Of a stretch of 64,000 nt of DNA, positions 1 to 7,535 are shown one piece after another (the first letter of the stretch is position 1; every line of letters begins with the position of its first letter). The position numbers were made by a program, and so were the translations under genes. Source of the stretch: Verrucomicrobiota bacterium (lineage in GTDB: Bacteria > Verrucomicrobiota > Verrucomicrobiia > Opitutales > Opitutaceae); assembly GCA_019510185.1 (NCBI GenBank), contig JAEKKV010000012.1:186001-250000 (forward strand), in the 5' to 3' direction. The notes under the pieces were generated by a model. The model did not search any database. It had not been told where the DNA came from and worked only from the letters and a program-made list of their open reading frames with translations.

Positions 1-1239
1 GATGAGCGCGTGCAGATCCTGGGCGACACGGGCTTTTTGCTCGGGAGTGGCGTTTTCGGGCGCCGGCAGCAAGGCGCGGCAGGCGAAGGCCATGGCGGAA
101 AGGGCGTTTTTCCGCACCTCGTCGTAACCGGCGAGACCCTTTTCGAGGAAGAGCAGATCGGGGTCGATTTTGGTATCGGTCGCGCCGCCGAGGAAGCGGA
201 CCTCGAGTCCGGCCTTGAGCGCCATGGGCAGGAAACGCAGCGCGGCTTTTTGGCCGGCGCCGTCGCCGTCGAAGAAACATTCCACCTGTGTGCTGTAGCG
301 GCGCAGGAGCACGAGCTGGCTCTCGGTGATGGACGTGCCTTGCGGGGCGATGGCCGTTTTGAGGCCGACGCTCCAACTGCGGAGAGCGTCGAGCTGGCCT
401 TCGACCAGAACGAAAGGGGCTCCCTTGCCCGCCGGGTCGCGGGCGCGGTCGAGGTTGAAGAGGAGATTACCCTTGGTGAAAATCGGAGTCTCGGGCGAGT
501 TGACGTATTTGGCCTCGCGGGCGGGATCGTCCTCGGGCGTGAGATCGGTCTGCCGCGCGGTGAACGCGACGACACGACCTTGATGATCGCGGATCGGGAT
601 CATCAGGCGTCCGCGGAAGCGCGGCTTGAGCGAACCGAGGCCGAGCACGGCGCCTTCGCGCACGAAGAAAAGTCCGCACTGGCGCAGCGCCTCCTCGGAA
701 TATTTTTTCTTCAGCAACGCGGCGCCGAGCGTGGCGTCGCCGGGCTCGGCGGCGCCGATCTTGAATTCGTCGGCGAGCTCGCGGGTGAAGCGGCGCTTGT
801 CGGTCCAGTAGGCGCGCATCCAGTCGCCGGTGACGGACGCGCCTTTGAAGATCTGATGAAAATGTTCGGCGGCGGTTTCGTGGATGTCGAAGATTTCCTG
901 GCGCAGCGAACGCTCCTCGCGGCTCGGGCCGCCGGAGCCCTCTTCGTATTCGATGGGAATGCCGAAGCGTTTCCCGAGGGTTTCGATCGCTTCGGTGAAG
1001 GTGAGCTGTTCGGTTTCGCGCACGAAGGTGATGACGTCGCCGGCCTTGCCGCAGCCGAAACATTTGTAGAAGCCCTTGTCGGGATCGACGTGGAAGGACG
1101 GCGATTTCTCGTTGTGGAAAGGGCAGAGGCCTTTGAAGCGCGAGCCGGCCTTGCGAAGGGTGGCCACCCGGGAAACCACGTCCACGATGTTCACGCGCAG
1201 TTTCACGTCGCGAAGGCAGGTGGGTTTGATGACGGGCAT
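1..1239 (-). CDS. dnaG: DNA primase DnaG, N-terminal part (C-terminus beyond left edge)
   Basis: DnaG makes the RNA primers for replication. Read on the minus strand from the ATG at 1239, the protein opens with a CHC2 zinc finger: CPFHNEKSPSF, with ligands C39 and H42, then CFGC with C60 and C63. Further on, the TOPRIM catalytic motifs are readable as VEGQLDAL and FFDGDGAG. About 413 codons lie in the window. The frame is open to base 1, so the end of the TOPRIM region and the helicase-binding C-terminus lie outside. The ATG is supported by the family-typical short lead before the zinc finger. The gene is divergent from the secreted-protein gene at 1360, with about 120 bp between them. Confidence 0.95.
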   Translation of the reverse strand, partial: MPVIKPTCLRDVKLRVNIVDVVSRVATLRKAGSRFKGLCPFHNEKSPSFHVDPDKGFYKCFGCGKAGDVITFVRETEQLTFTEAIETLGKRFGIPIEYEEGSGGPSREERSLRQEIFDIHETAAEHFHQIFKGASVTGDWMRAYWTDKRRFTRELADEFKIGAAEPGDATLGAALLKKKYSEEALRQCGLFFVREGAVLGLGSLKPRFRGRLMIPIRDHQGRVVAFTARQTDLTPEDDPAREAKYVNSPETPIFTKGNLLFNLDRARDPAGKGAPFVLVEGQLDALRSWSVGLKTAIAPQGTSITESQLVLLRRYSTQVECFFDGDGAGQKAALRFLPMALKAGLEVRFLGGATDTKIDPDLLFLEKGLAGYDEVRKNALSAMAFACRALLPAPENATPEQKARVAQDLHALI

Positions 1240-1310
1240 GGAGCGGCGGACGGCGCGAAAAAGTTGCGACGAAGTTTGCACTTTTACCCTCGTGCCGGGT
1301 CTGTCAAGAA

Positions 1311-1343
1311 CTGCGGGCCGCCGGCCCGCAGCCGGCGGCTTTT
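1311..1343 (+). promoter_or_regulatory. Two overlapping, mutually exclusive GC hairpins before the 1360 gene
   Basis: Arms 1311-1319 and 1323-1331 form a perfect 9-bp stem (CTGCGGGCC / GGCCCGCAG). Arms 1317-1325 and 1331-1339 form a second perfect 9-bp stem (GCCGCCGGC / GCCGGCGGC) followed directly by TTTT at 1340-1343. The two share bases and cannot coexist. The second looks like a weak intrinsic terminator ending 16 nt before the ATG at 1360. This arrangement resembles an attenuator, but the T-run is short, so a simple repeat or chance GC structure is possible. Confidence 0.35.
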
Positions 1344-1359
1344 CCGTCGGCCTTCTTTC

Positions 1360-2412
1360 ATGCACACTTTTCGTTCCGCGTTCACCTCCCTTCTCTTGCC
1401 GGTGCTCGGCCTTCTGCTTTGCGCCGTGCGCGCGGCGGGCGGGCCCGCGCCGACGCCGACGGTTTCGCCCGTCATTTGGGAGGCGCCGTTGACGGATTTC
1501 TCCGCCGAAACCTATGCCGTGGAAGTGGAGCGGTTAATCGCGAAATTCGAGGCTTCGATTGGCCAGCGGCTGGTTCCGGGGGCGAAGCACCGGGTGGGAT
1601 TGAAAATCTACACGGATTCCGGTCCGGGGTTGGCCACGCCGATCCCGCTCACGCAGGCGGTGATCGCCGCGCTGGAGCGGCGCGGGTATGCGAAGAGCGA
1701 TATTTTTCTCGTGGGCCTCAATCAGCAGCGGCTGCGTTTCACCGGTTATCTGCCTTCGCTGGTGACGGGCCGGTCGGCCTTCGAGGGGCACAAGGTCTAT
1801 GTCCTCGAATCGGGCCGCTATTTCGATCCGGTCTGGTTTTACGACAGTCCGCTGCCTTCGCGTTTTGATCCGATTCTCGCGCAGAAGAGCGTCGAAAACG
1901 TGGATTCCGAGACGACGCTGGAGCAGGATCGCAAAAGCTTTCTCGCCACGCCGCTGTTCGTGGACGCGGACTTTTGGATCAACCTGCCGGTTTACACCGA
2001 TCATCCGGTCCTCGGGGTGAACGGTGCGTTGGTGAACGCGACGTTGTGGAACGCTTCGAACACCGCGCGGTTTTTCCGCAGTCCGGCCAGCGCACCCGCC
2101 GCCGTGGCCGAGATGAGCGCGATTCCCGAATTGCGACACACTTGGATGTTTACCCTCGCCAGCCTGGAGCGTTACCAGTTCATCGGCGGCCCGTGGTTCA
2201 ACTCGCTTTACACCGTGTCAGAGCCGCGGCTTTGGCTGGGCACGGATCCGGTGCTGATGGATGCGCTGATGCAAGAGCGTATCAATCGCTGGCGCCAGCG
2301 CACGGGCTTCAAACCCATCCCGGACGACATCCGCACGCTGGAGTTTGCCGCTGTCCTGGGCGTGGGTTCGCGCAAGACGGCTGACGCCAAATTCGTGCCG
2401 GTGGGGAATTGA
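1360..2412 (+). CDS. Secreted protein of unknown function (weak DUF362 resemblance)
   Basis: This is a 350-aa protein. The chosen ATG gives a clear Sec signal peptide: charged MHTFR, a hydrophobic run SLLLPVLGLLLCAV, then an Ala-rich cleavage region near ARA-AG. Starting upstream would lose this signal and run through antisense dnaG sequence. The mature part has an alternating alpha/beta pattern, with VGLKIYTDSG, a helix AVIAALERRGY, DIFLVGLN and WINLPVYTDHP. This is loosely like DUF362 proteins, but the match is by eye only. I see no catalytic motif. It is followed by nuoA with about 50 bp between. The function is unknown; a periplasmic or envelope location is inferred from the signal peptide. 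Confidence 0.75.
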   Translation: MHTFRSAFTSLLLPVLGLLLCAVRAAGGPAPTPTVSPVIWEAPLTDFSAETYAVEVERLIAKFEASIGQRLVPGAKHRVGLKIYTDSGPGLATPIPLTQAVIAALERRGYAKSDIFLVGLNQQRLRFTGYLPSLVTGRSAFEGHKVYVLESGRYFDPVWFYDSPLPSRFDPILAQKSVENVDSETTLEQDRKSFLATPLFVDADFWINLPVYTDHPVLGVNGALVNATLWNASNTARFFRSPASAPAAVAEMSAIPELRHTWMFTLASLERYQFIGGPWFNSLYTVSEPRLWLGTDPVLMDALMQERINRWRQRTGFKPIPDDIRTLEFAAVLGVGSRKTADAKFVPVGN

Positions 2413-2464
2413 TGCAAATTCCCCTTGTCTCATCCCCGATCCTGCGCCCATTTCTAACCTTGTC

Positions 2465-2842
2465 ATGACGTCCGCCGAGTATCTCCCGCTTCTTATCCAA
2501 ATCATTCTGGCCGCCGGTCTGGCCGGTTTCATCGTGAGCCTGAGTCATATCGCGGGCGAGCGCACGAAGCGGAAGACCGCCATCACCGACACGCCCTACG
2601 AGTGCGGCGTGAAGACGGACGGCGTCATTCACACCCGTTTTTCGGTGAAGTTCTACGTCACGGTGATGCTCTTCATCCTCTTCGACATCGAGGTCGTGTT
2701 CCTCATTCCCTGGGCTTTTATCTACCGTGATTTTCTGGCGAGCCACATCAGCATTCTGACTCCCATCCTCTTTTTCCTCGGCGTCCTCGTGCTCGGTCTG
2801 GTTTACGAGGTGAAAAAGGGCGCCCTCGTTTGGGAAAAGTAA
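2465..2842 (+). CDS. nuoA: NADH-quinone oxidoreductase subunit A (isolated gene)
   Basis: NuoA is a small membrane-arm subunit of respiratory complex I. The 125-aa product has the usual three membrane helices (about residues 7-27, 63-87 and 93-115). It carries the family signature loop YECGV (C47) followed by RFSVKFYVTVMLFILFDIE, with the conserved acidic pair D74 and E76. Length matches the family (about 120-140 aa). The ATG at 2465 gives a normal N-terminus. NuoB, C and D are not adjacent: the next gene is an EIIA-cyclase fusion. The other subunits must therefore be encoded elsewhere if the complex is complete. Confidence 0.93.
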   Translation: MTSAEYLPLLIQIILAAGLAGFIVSLSHIAGERTKRKTAITDTPYECGVKTDGVIHTRFSVKFYVTVMLFILFDIEVVFLIPWAFIYRDFLASHISILTPILFFLGVLVLGLVYEVKKGALVWEK

Positions 2843-2878
2843 TCGAGCCCATGGCGGGCTAGCCGACGCGAACCCCCG

Positions 2879-4237
2879 ATGAGACTCGAAAAAATCGTCG
2901 CGCGGAGCCGCATCATCGATCTGCGGAGCACCGACATGAAGGGGGCTCTGGGCGAGCTTCTTGCGGTGTCTGCCAGCAAGTTTCCTGATCTCAAGGAAGA
3001 GGCGTTGCTGCGCGGGCTGTTGCAGCGCGAGAAGTCGATGACGACTTATCTCGGCTCCGGCGTCTCGTTGCCGCACGTGCGGGTGAAGATGGGGCGGCGT
3101 TACATTCTCGCCATCGGGCGGAGCCGGGCGGGCATTTGCAGCGAAAACACCGTGGATGAGGAAAAAATCCACCTGATCTTCATGCTGCTGGCGGATGAAA
3201 AGGCGCGCGATTACCTGCAGATGCTCGCCTCCATCGCCGGCCTGCTGAAGGATCCGGACTTGGTGAAGGCCCTGATCGAAGCGCCCTCGCCCGAGGACTT
3301 ATTCGACCGGTTGGCCGCGGGTTTTGGCGGCATCTTGTCCAAGCCTGTCCAAGCCCAGCAAAATCGCATCAACCGCCTGATGATCCGCGAGGCCGACCGC
3401 GTGGCCAAGGGCGCGGGCTGCGGGGCGATCATGGTTTTCGGCGACACGTTTGTCGGCGGCATTGAGCCGGGCGCGTGGTTCCCCAAAAGCAAAACCATTC
3501 TGGTCACGCGCAACGTGGTCGATCTGGGCGAGGACGGGAGGGACGTGCCCCAGGTGATCCAAGTCCGCTCCTATTCCTCGCGGCGGCTGGCCCAATTGCG
3601 CAGCGCGATGTTTGTGGCGCTCACGCGCGGCATGATTTCCTTCAGCGACCGTGTTTGCTGCGTGGGCGGCATCATGGGCAGCAATCAGTTCGACACCGTG
3701 GTCATCGTGGATGTGGAGCGTGAGTTCCAGACGCTCCTGACCGGTCACACCGATCTTTTGCCCGACGACGTCAAACCGGAGGTGTTGGAACGTGTCATCG
3801 CCATCGCGACCGAGCTCGCGGTCGAAGGTCGTGAAGGCAAGCCGGTGGGCTGCCTGTTCGTGGTCGGAGACACTCCCAAGGTGGAGAAATTCATCAAACC
3901 ACTCGTCCTGAATCCCTTCTATGGCTACAAGGAGGAGGATCGCAACATCCTGAGTCCCTTCATGGATGAGACGGTGAAGGAGTTTTCCTCGATCGATGGT
4001 GCTTTTGTCATTTGCGGCGACGGGGTGGTTTCCGCAGCAGGCAGTCTTATCCAGGCGGCCGACACGGATCATACGTTGCCGAGCGGTCTGGGCAGCCGGC
4101 ATGCGGCCGCGGCCGCGATCTCGGTGGCGACGGAGTGCATTTCCATCGTGGTCTCGTCGAGCACCGGGCAAGTGACGCTTTTCCGCCGCGGGGTGATGCT
4201 GCCGCTCACGGAAAAGAAAATGGGTGCGGCCGGCTGA
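2879..4237 (+). CDS. PTS EIIA domain fused to DisA_N diadenylate cyclase
   Basis: This is a 452-aa three-part protein. Residues about 1-150 form a fructose-type PTS EIIA domain, with the phospho-acceptor context GSGVSLPHVRV (H66). Residues about 160-365 form an alpha/beta region (LMIREADRVAKGAGCGAIMVFGD) that may correspond to the domain preceding the cyclase in archaeal DacZ proteins; this is a tentative reading. Residues about 370-440 are a DisA_N (DAC) module, which condenses two ATP to c-di-AMP. It has the DGA motif at 373-375, LPSGLGSRHAAAAAIS with RH at 407-408, and IVVSSSTGQVTLFRRG. The third position of the usual RHR motif is Ala, so activity needs testing. No membrane helix is seen, unlike CdaA. 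The fusion implies control of c-di-AMP synthesis by phosphotransfer. Confidence 0.88.
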   Translation: MRLEKIVARSRIIDLRSTDMKGALGELLAVSASKFPDLKEEALLRGLLQREKSMTTYLGSGVSLPHVRVKMGRRYILAIGRSRAGICSENTVDEEKIHLIFMLLADEKARDYLQMLASIAGLLKDPDLVKALIEAPSPEDLFDRLAAGFGGILSKPVQAQQNRINRLMIREADRVAKGAGCGAIMVFGDTFVGGIEPGAWFPKSKTILVTRNVVDLGEDGRDVPQVIQVRSYSSRRLAQLRSAMFVALTRGMISFSDRVCCVGGIMGSNQFDTVVIVDVEREFQTLLTGHTDLLPDDVKPEVLERVIAIATELAVEGREGKPVGCLFVVGDTPKVEKFIKPLVLNPFYGYKEEDRNILSPFMDETVKEFSSIDGAFVICGDGVVSAAGSLIQAADTDHTLPSGLGSRHAAAAAISVATECISIVVSSSTGQVTLFRRGVMLPLTEKKMGAAG

Positions 4238-4303
4238 GGCGAACTTTGGGATTGCGCCAGGCGGGTTGGGGGCTTTGCTCTGACCCTTCAACCTTTTAAA
4301 ACC

Positions 4304-4471
4304 ATGGCACAAGAAGTCGTCACCCTAGAATGCACCGAAGCCCGTAAAGAGGGCAAACCCGTTTCCCGTTACCTGACCAAGCGTAACAAAAAGACGGTCA
4401 CCGAGCGCATCGAGAAGAAGAAGTACAATCCTTTCCTCAAGCGTCACACGCTGCACAAGGAAATCAAGTAA
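4304..4471 (+). CDS. rpmG: 50S ribosomal protein L33
   Basis: The 55-aa basic protein starts [18 protein letters not shown] and continues with [10 protein letters not shown] and [17 protein letters not shown]. This is the typical L33 pattern, ending in the conserved (K/R)KY(N/D)P...RxHxxxxExK tail. It has a single cysteine and no paired CxxC zinc motifs, so it is the zinc-independent form. It lies 66 bp after the cyclase gene and is followed by a strong terminator. Length matches the family. Confidence 0.95.
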   Translation: MAQEVVTLECTEARKEGKPVSRYLTKRNKKTVTERIEKKKYNPFLKRHTLHKEIK

Positions 4472-4496
4472 CGCGACTTAAGCGTTTTCTTTCCCG

Positions 4497-4525
4497 GCCG
4501 GCCTCTCGAGGCCGGCTTTTTTTTT
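4497..4525 (+). terminator. Rho-independent terminator after rpmG
   Basis: A perfect 9-bp stem GCCGGCCTC / GAGGCCGGC (4497-4505 with 4508-4516) is followed by nine T residues at 4517-4525. It lies 26 bp past the rpmG stop codon and ends this plus-strand unit. Confidence 0.93.
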
Positions 4526-4563
4526 GGCTTTTTCCCGACCGCGTCGGAAGCCTGATCGGTCCC

Positions 4564-4851
4564 TCAACCCGCCATCCGCTTGGAGTGGGAGTTCTGGTTA
4601 TTATAGGGGTTGAGCGTGCCGCCGCTGGAGGTGGCTTGGGAGCGACGGGCGGTCCGCCAGCTCTCGCGGTGTTTGCGGATCCAATCCAACAAAGCGCGTT
4701 CAAAACCGATGTCGTAGCCCAGCCGTTCCGATTCAATCCACTTGTGGCGAAGGATTTCTTCCCGTTCGGCAAGAAACTCCTGATAGAGGCTCGATTGTTT
4801 CACGAACTCATGGGAGGACGTGTCTTGCTCTTGGCGGGGGGATGAAGTCAT
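4564..4851 (-). CDS. Small conserved-looking hypothetical protein
   Basis: This 95-aa, mainly helical and strongly charged protein contains SSLYQEFLAEREEILRHKWI and a Trp-rich stretch, ALLDWIRKHRESWR. The C-terminus is polar and Asn/Ser-rich. The ATG at 4851 is chosen; an in-frame GTG three codons upstream (4860) would also work. I do not recognise a family and see no signal peptide, metal site or catalytic motif. It could be a small soluble regulator or adaptor, but nothing in the neighbourhood fixes its role. Confidence 0.6.
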   Translation of the reverse strand: MTSSPRQEQDTSSHEFVKQSSLYQEFLAEREEILRHKWIESERLGYDIGFERALLDWIRKHRESWRTARRSQATSSGGTLNPYNNQNSHSKRMAG

Positions 4852-4884
4852 GGATACCACGGCCGGTTTGGAAACGTCTGCAGT

Positions 4885-5022
4885 TTAAACGGAATGAAGG
4901 AACCTAAGTTCCTCCCTCGTTGAACGATCTCCGCGCAGCACTGAGCGCAGAGAGGAAACGGACGCTTTGAGCTCCTGACGGGTACAAAAAATTGCGAAGG
5001 CCTCTTCTTTCGTAGGTGCCAT
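4885..5022 (-). CDS. Possible 45-aa helical small protein in a 305-bp gap
   Basis: The stretch between 4852 and 5156 has no clear gene. The most protein-like reading is this minus-strand ATG frame beginning MAPTKEEAFAIFCTRQELKA and ending STREELRFLHSV. It is amphipathic and helical in character, and would precede the hypothetical gene ending at 4564 on the same strand. No family or convincing ribosome-binding site is visible, so it may be chance. Nothing else stands out in the gap. Confidence 0.3.
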   Translation of the reverse strand: MAPTKEEAFAIFCTRQELKASVSSLRSVLRGDRSTREELRFLHSV

Positions 5023-5156
5023 GATGTCAGGTGGACCAAAAGTATGTCCGCCGCAGAGTCTGTCAATGTTCGTGCCGGCCTCGCGCCTACTTGATTATCG
5101 TTTACAAAAGCGCGCGGATTGCGCGGCTCAAATGAATCGTTTGAATGCGTACGGGC

Positions 5157-6236
5157 TTACACGATTGCCGGAGCGGTTTTGCGCGCGAGTTGAGCGAGAA
5201 GCGTGTCGCCGATGTCGCGGAAAATTTTGCCCGCCACACTGTCCGGCGCGCTGACAACAACGGGCTGTCCGGCGTCGCCACCCGCGCGAATTTCCGGAAT
5301 GAGCGGCACCTGGCCGAGAAGAACGGTGCCGAGCGAGTCGGCGGTTTTTTTGCCGCCGCCTTCACCGAAGAGGGCGTGCTTTTGGCCGGAGGGATCGAGG
5401 AAGTAGCTCATGTTTTCCGCTACGCCGAGGAGAGGGACGTTTACCTTTTGGAACATCAGGCCGCCTTTGCGGGCGACGTTGGTGGCGGCGGGTTGCGGCG
5501 TGGTCACGAGAACGGCGCCGTCGAGCGGGAGTGTCTGCACGAGCGAAAGCTGGGCGTCGCCCGTGCCGGGCGGCAAATCCACGATGAGGATGTCGAGCTC
5601 GCCCCACTTCACGTTTTGGACGAATTGCTGGATCGTCTTCATGATCATCGGACCGCGCCAGACGACGGGCGTGTTGTCGTCCACGAGAAAGCCCATGCTC
5701 ATGACCTTCACGCCATTTTTTTCCATCGGCAGGAGGTTGTCGCCTTCAACCAGCGGACGGCCGTCGAGGCCGATCATCAATGGCACGGAAGGGCCATAGA
5801 TGTCGCAATCCATCAGGCCGACACGACCGGGCCGACCTTGGGCGGTGAGCAGTTGGGCGAGGGCGCAGGCGAGATTGACCGCGAACGTGCTCTTGCCGAC
5901 GCCGCCTTTGCCCGAGGCGATGGCGACGGCGTACTTGATGGTTTTCGGGGCGGATGCGTTGCCTCCGAGATTGGCCCCGCCGGCCGCGGGTTTGGCCGGA
6001 GTCACGGCGACATCGATGACGGTGGCGCGAACGCCGGGCAGGGCGCGGAGGCACTTCTCAATCTCCTGCTTCAGGTGCAGCGGGATCTTCGGATCGGAGG
6101 TGGTGAGCGCCAGGGAAACCTTCGCGGTGCCGTCCACGAAGGCGGCCGCGCGCACCAGGCCAAACGACACGATATCCCGGCTAAAGCCGGGATATTTCAC
6201 TTGTTTCAGGGCGTCTTTGATCTCTTCGGAGGTCAC
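5157..6236 (-). CDS. mrp: Mrp/ApbC-family P-loop ATPase (Fe-S carrier type), CxxC missing
   Basis: This 359-aa protein has an N-terminal MIP18/DUF59 domain (about residues 3-80), an Ala/Pro/Gly linker and a Mrp NTPase domain. The deviant Walker A reads GKGGVGKST at 109-117, with later motifs GLMDCDIYGPSVP and IVDLPPGTGD. Mrp proteins bind and transfer Fe-S clusters, usually through a C-terminal CPxCG motif after ENMSYF. Here that site reads ENMSYFLDPSGQKHALFGEG, with no cysteines, so cluster handling must differ from the standard model. The gene is divergent from tolB. A perfect 10-bp hairpin lies in the first 65 nt of its coding sequence. Confidence 0.93.
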   Translation of the reverse strand: MTSEEIKDALKQVKYPGFSRDIVSFGLVRAAAFVDGTAKVSLALTTSDPKIPLHLKQEIEKCLRALPGVRATVIDVAVTPAKPAAGGANLGGNASAPKTIKYAVAIASGKGGVGKSTFAVNLACALAQLLTAQGRPGRVGLMDCDIYGPSVPLMIGLDGRPLVEGDNLLPMEKNGVKVMSMGFLVDDNTPVVWRGPMIMKTIQQFVQNVKWGELDILIVDLPPGTGDAQLSLVQTLPLDGAVLVTTPQPAATNVARKGGLMFQKVNVPLLGVAENMSYFLDPSGQKHALFGEGGGKKTADSLGTVLLGQVPLIPEIRAGGDAGQPVVVSAPDSVAGKIFRDIGDTLLAQLARKTAPAIV

Positions 6237-6343
6237 GTGCGGTAGAAAATTTGGAACGGGAAAGGTTTTACGTTGTTAAGGGTGGGTGGGCTGTAAATAG
6301 AAATGCCCTGCTCGCCCGCAACTATCACACCCCCTTTTCCGCC

Positions 6344-7531
6344 ATGCAAACCCTGCTCCGTCTGCTCGCCCTGACCGTCGCCCTGATCGCGCCCTCCGTT
6401 TTCGCCGCCCAAGATCTCGGCGATGTCGTGATCTCCGCCGATCTGCGCACGATTGCCGTGCATGTCTCGGGCGGTACGCCAGAGCTCGACAATCTGGCGA
6501 ACCTCGCCTTCAGCGCCCACGGGCGCTACCGTCGCGTCGCCTCGGGCGCCTACGACATCAAGTTCACCCAAGTCGCTCCGTCGCAGGTGCAGGTGACGGT
6601 GACCAAGGCCGGCGCCACGGTGCTCACTCAAGTCGCCTCCGGCACGAGCCTGCGCAACGCGCTCTTCCGCGCGGCCGATCTCGCGGTCAAGGCCACCAGC
6701 GGGCTCAAGGGCTTTTTCGCCGACCGGCTCACGTTCATCAGCAACTACTCGGGGCACCCCGAGGTGTTTACCAGCGATCTGTTTTTCGGCGAAGTGAAGC
6801 AGATCACCCGTGACAACGCCCAGGCCATGACGCCCCGCTGGGCGCCCGAAGGCGGCCGGATTTTGTACACCAGCTTCTACAAATCGGGCTTTCCCGATAT
6901 CTTTCTCATCGATTTGAACACCCTGCAGCGCACGACCTTCGTGAGCTTCAAGGGCACCAACAGCGGTGCGCACTTCAATCCCGCCGGCACGCAGGTCGCC
7001 ATGGTGCTCTCCGGCGAGGGCAACCCCGAGATCTACGTGAGCAACGCCCAAGGCCGGCAAGTCGCCCGCCGCACGCGCACGCCCTCCGTCGAGGCTTCCC
7101 CCTGTTTCTCTCCTGACGGTTCGCGCATGGTGTTCACCTCGGACGCCGCCGGCGGTCCGCAATTGTACGTGATGTCGGCCGCGGGCGGCAGCGCCCAGCG
7201 TCTGCCCACCGCGATCAGCGGTTATTGCGCGGAGCCGGACTGGAGCCGTTGCGATCCCAACAAGATCGCCTTCACCGTGCGCAGCGGACGCGGCTACCAA
7301 GTGGCAGTCTATGATCTTTCGGGCAAGACGCCGACCAAGGTGGTTTCAACAAAATCCCCGGTGGACGCGGTCGAGCCCTCGTGGCTGGGCGACGGCCGTC
7401 ATTTGGTTTATACCGAGCGTTCGGCCAACAGCCGCGGCCTCTGTATTCTCGATACGGAGACGGGCAAGAGCACGCATATCAGCCCGGCCTCGATGCGCCA
7501 GTGCTCGCAGGCCAGCGTGTGGGCTCCCTGA
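6344..7531 (+). CDS. tolB: TolB-like periplasmic beta-propeller protein
   Basis: This 395-aa protein starts with a Sec signal peptide (MQTLLRLLALTVALIAPSVF, then AAQ). The ATG at 6344 is chosen because it places this signal at the N-terminus. An N-terminal alpha/beta domain (about 25-145) precedes repeated PD40/WD40-like blades such as MTPRWAPEGGRILYTSF, AHFNPAGTQVAMVLSGEGNP and ASPCFSPDGSRMVFTSD. TolB belongs to the Tol-Pal envelope system. TolA, TolQ, TolR and Pal are not next to it here. Family assignment is firm; the Tol-Pal role is inferred. Confidence 0.88.
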   Translation: MQTLLRLLALTVALIAPSVFAAQDLGDVVISADLRTIAVHVSGGTPELDNLANLAFSAHGRYRRVASGAYDIKFTQVAPSQVQVTVTKAGATVLTQVASGTSLRNALFRAADLAVKATSGLKGFFADRLTFISNYSGHPEVFTSDLFFGEVKQITRDNAQAMTPRWAPEGGRILYTSFYKSGFPDIFLIDLNTLQRTTFVSFKGTNSGAHFNPAGTQVAMVLSGEGNPEIYVSNAQGRQVARRTRTPSVEASPCFSPDGSRMVFTSDAAGGPQLYVMSAAGGSAQRLPTAISGYCAEPDWSRCDPNKIAFTVRSGRGYQVAVYDLSGKTPTKVVSTKSPVDAVEPSWLGDGRHLVYTERSANSRGLCILDTETGKSTHISPASMRQCSQASVWAP

Positions 7532-7535
7532 GCTT

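Noticed and set aside
10..1359. Plus-strand frame reading into the 1360 gene
   Set aside because: It runs antisense to dnaG, whose zinc-finger and TOPRIM motifs are clear on the other strand.
4848..5066. 72-aa minus-strand frame in the gap before mrp
   Set aside because: It has no protein-like pattern or ribosome-binding site and overlaps a better small candidate and the start of the next gene.
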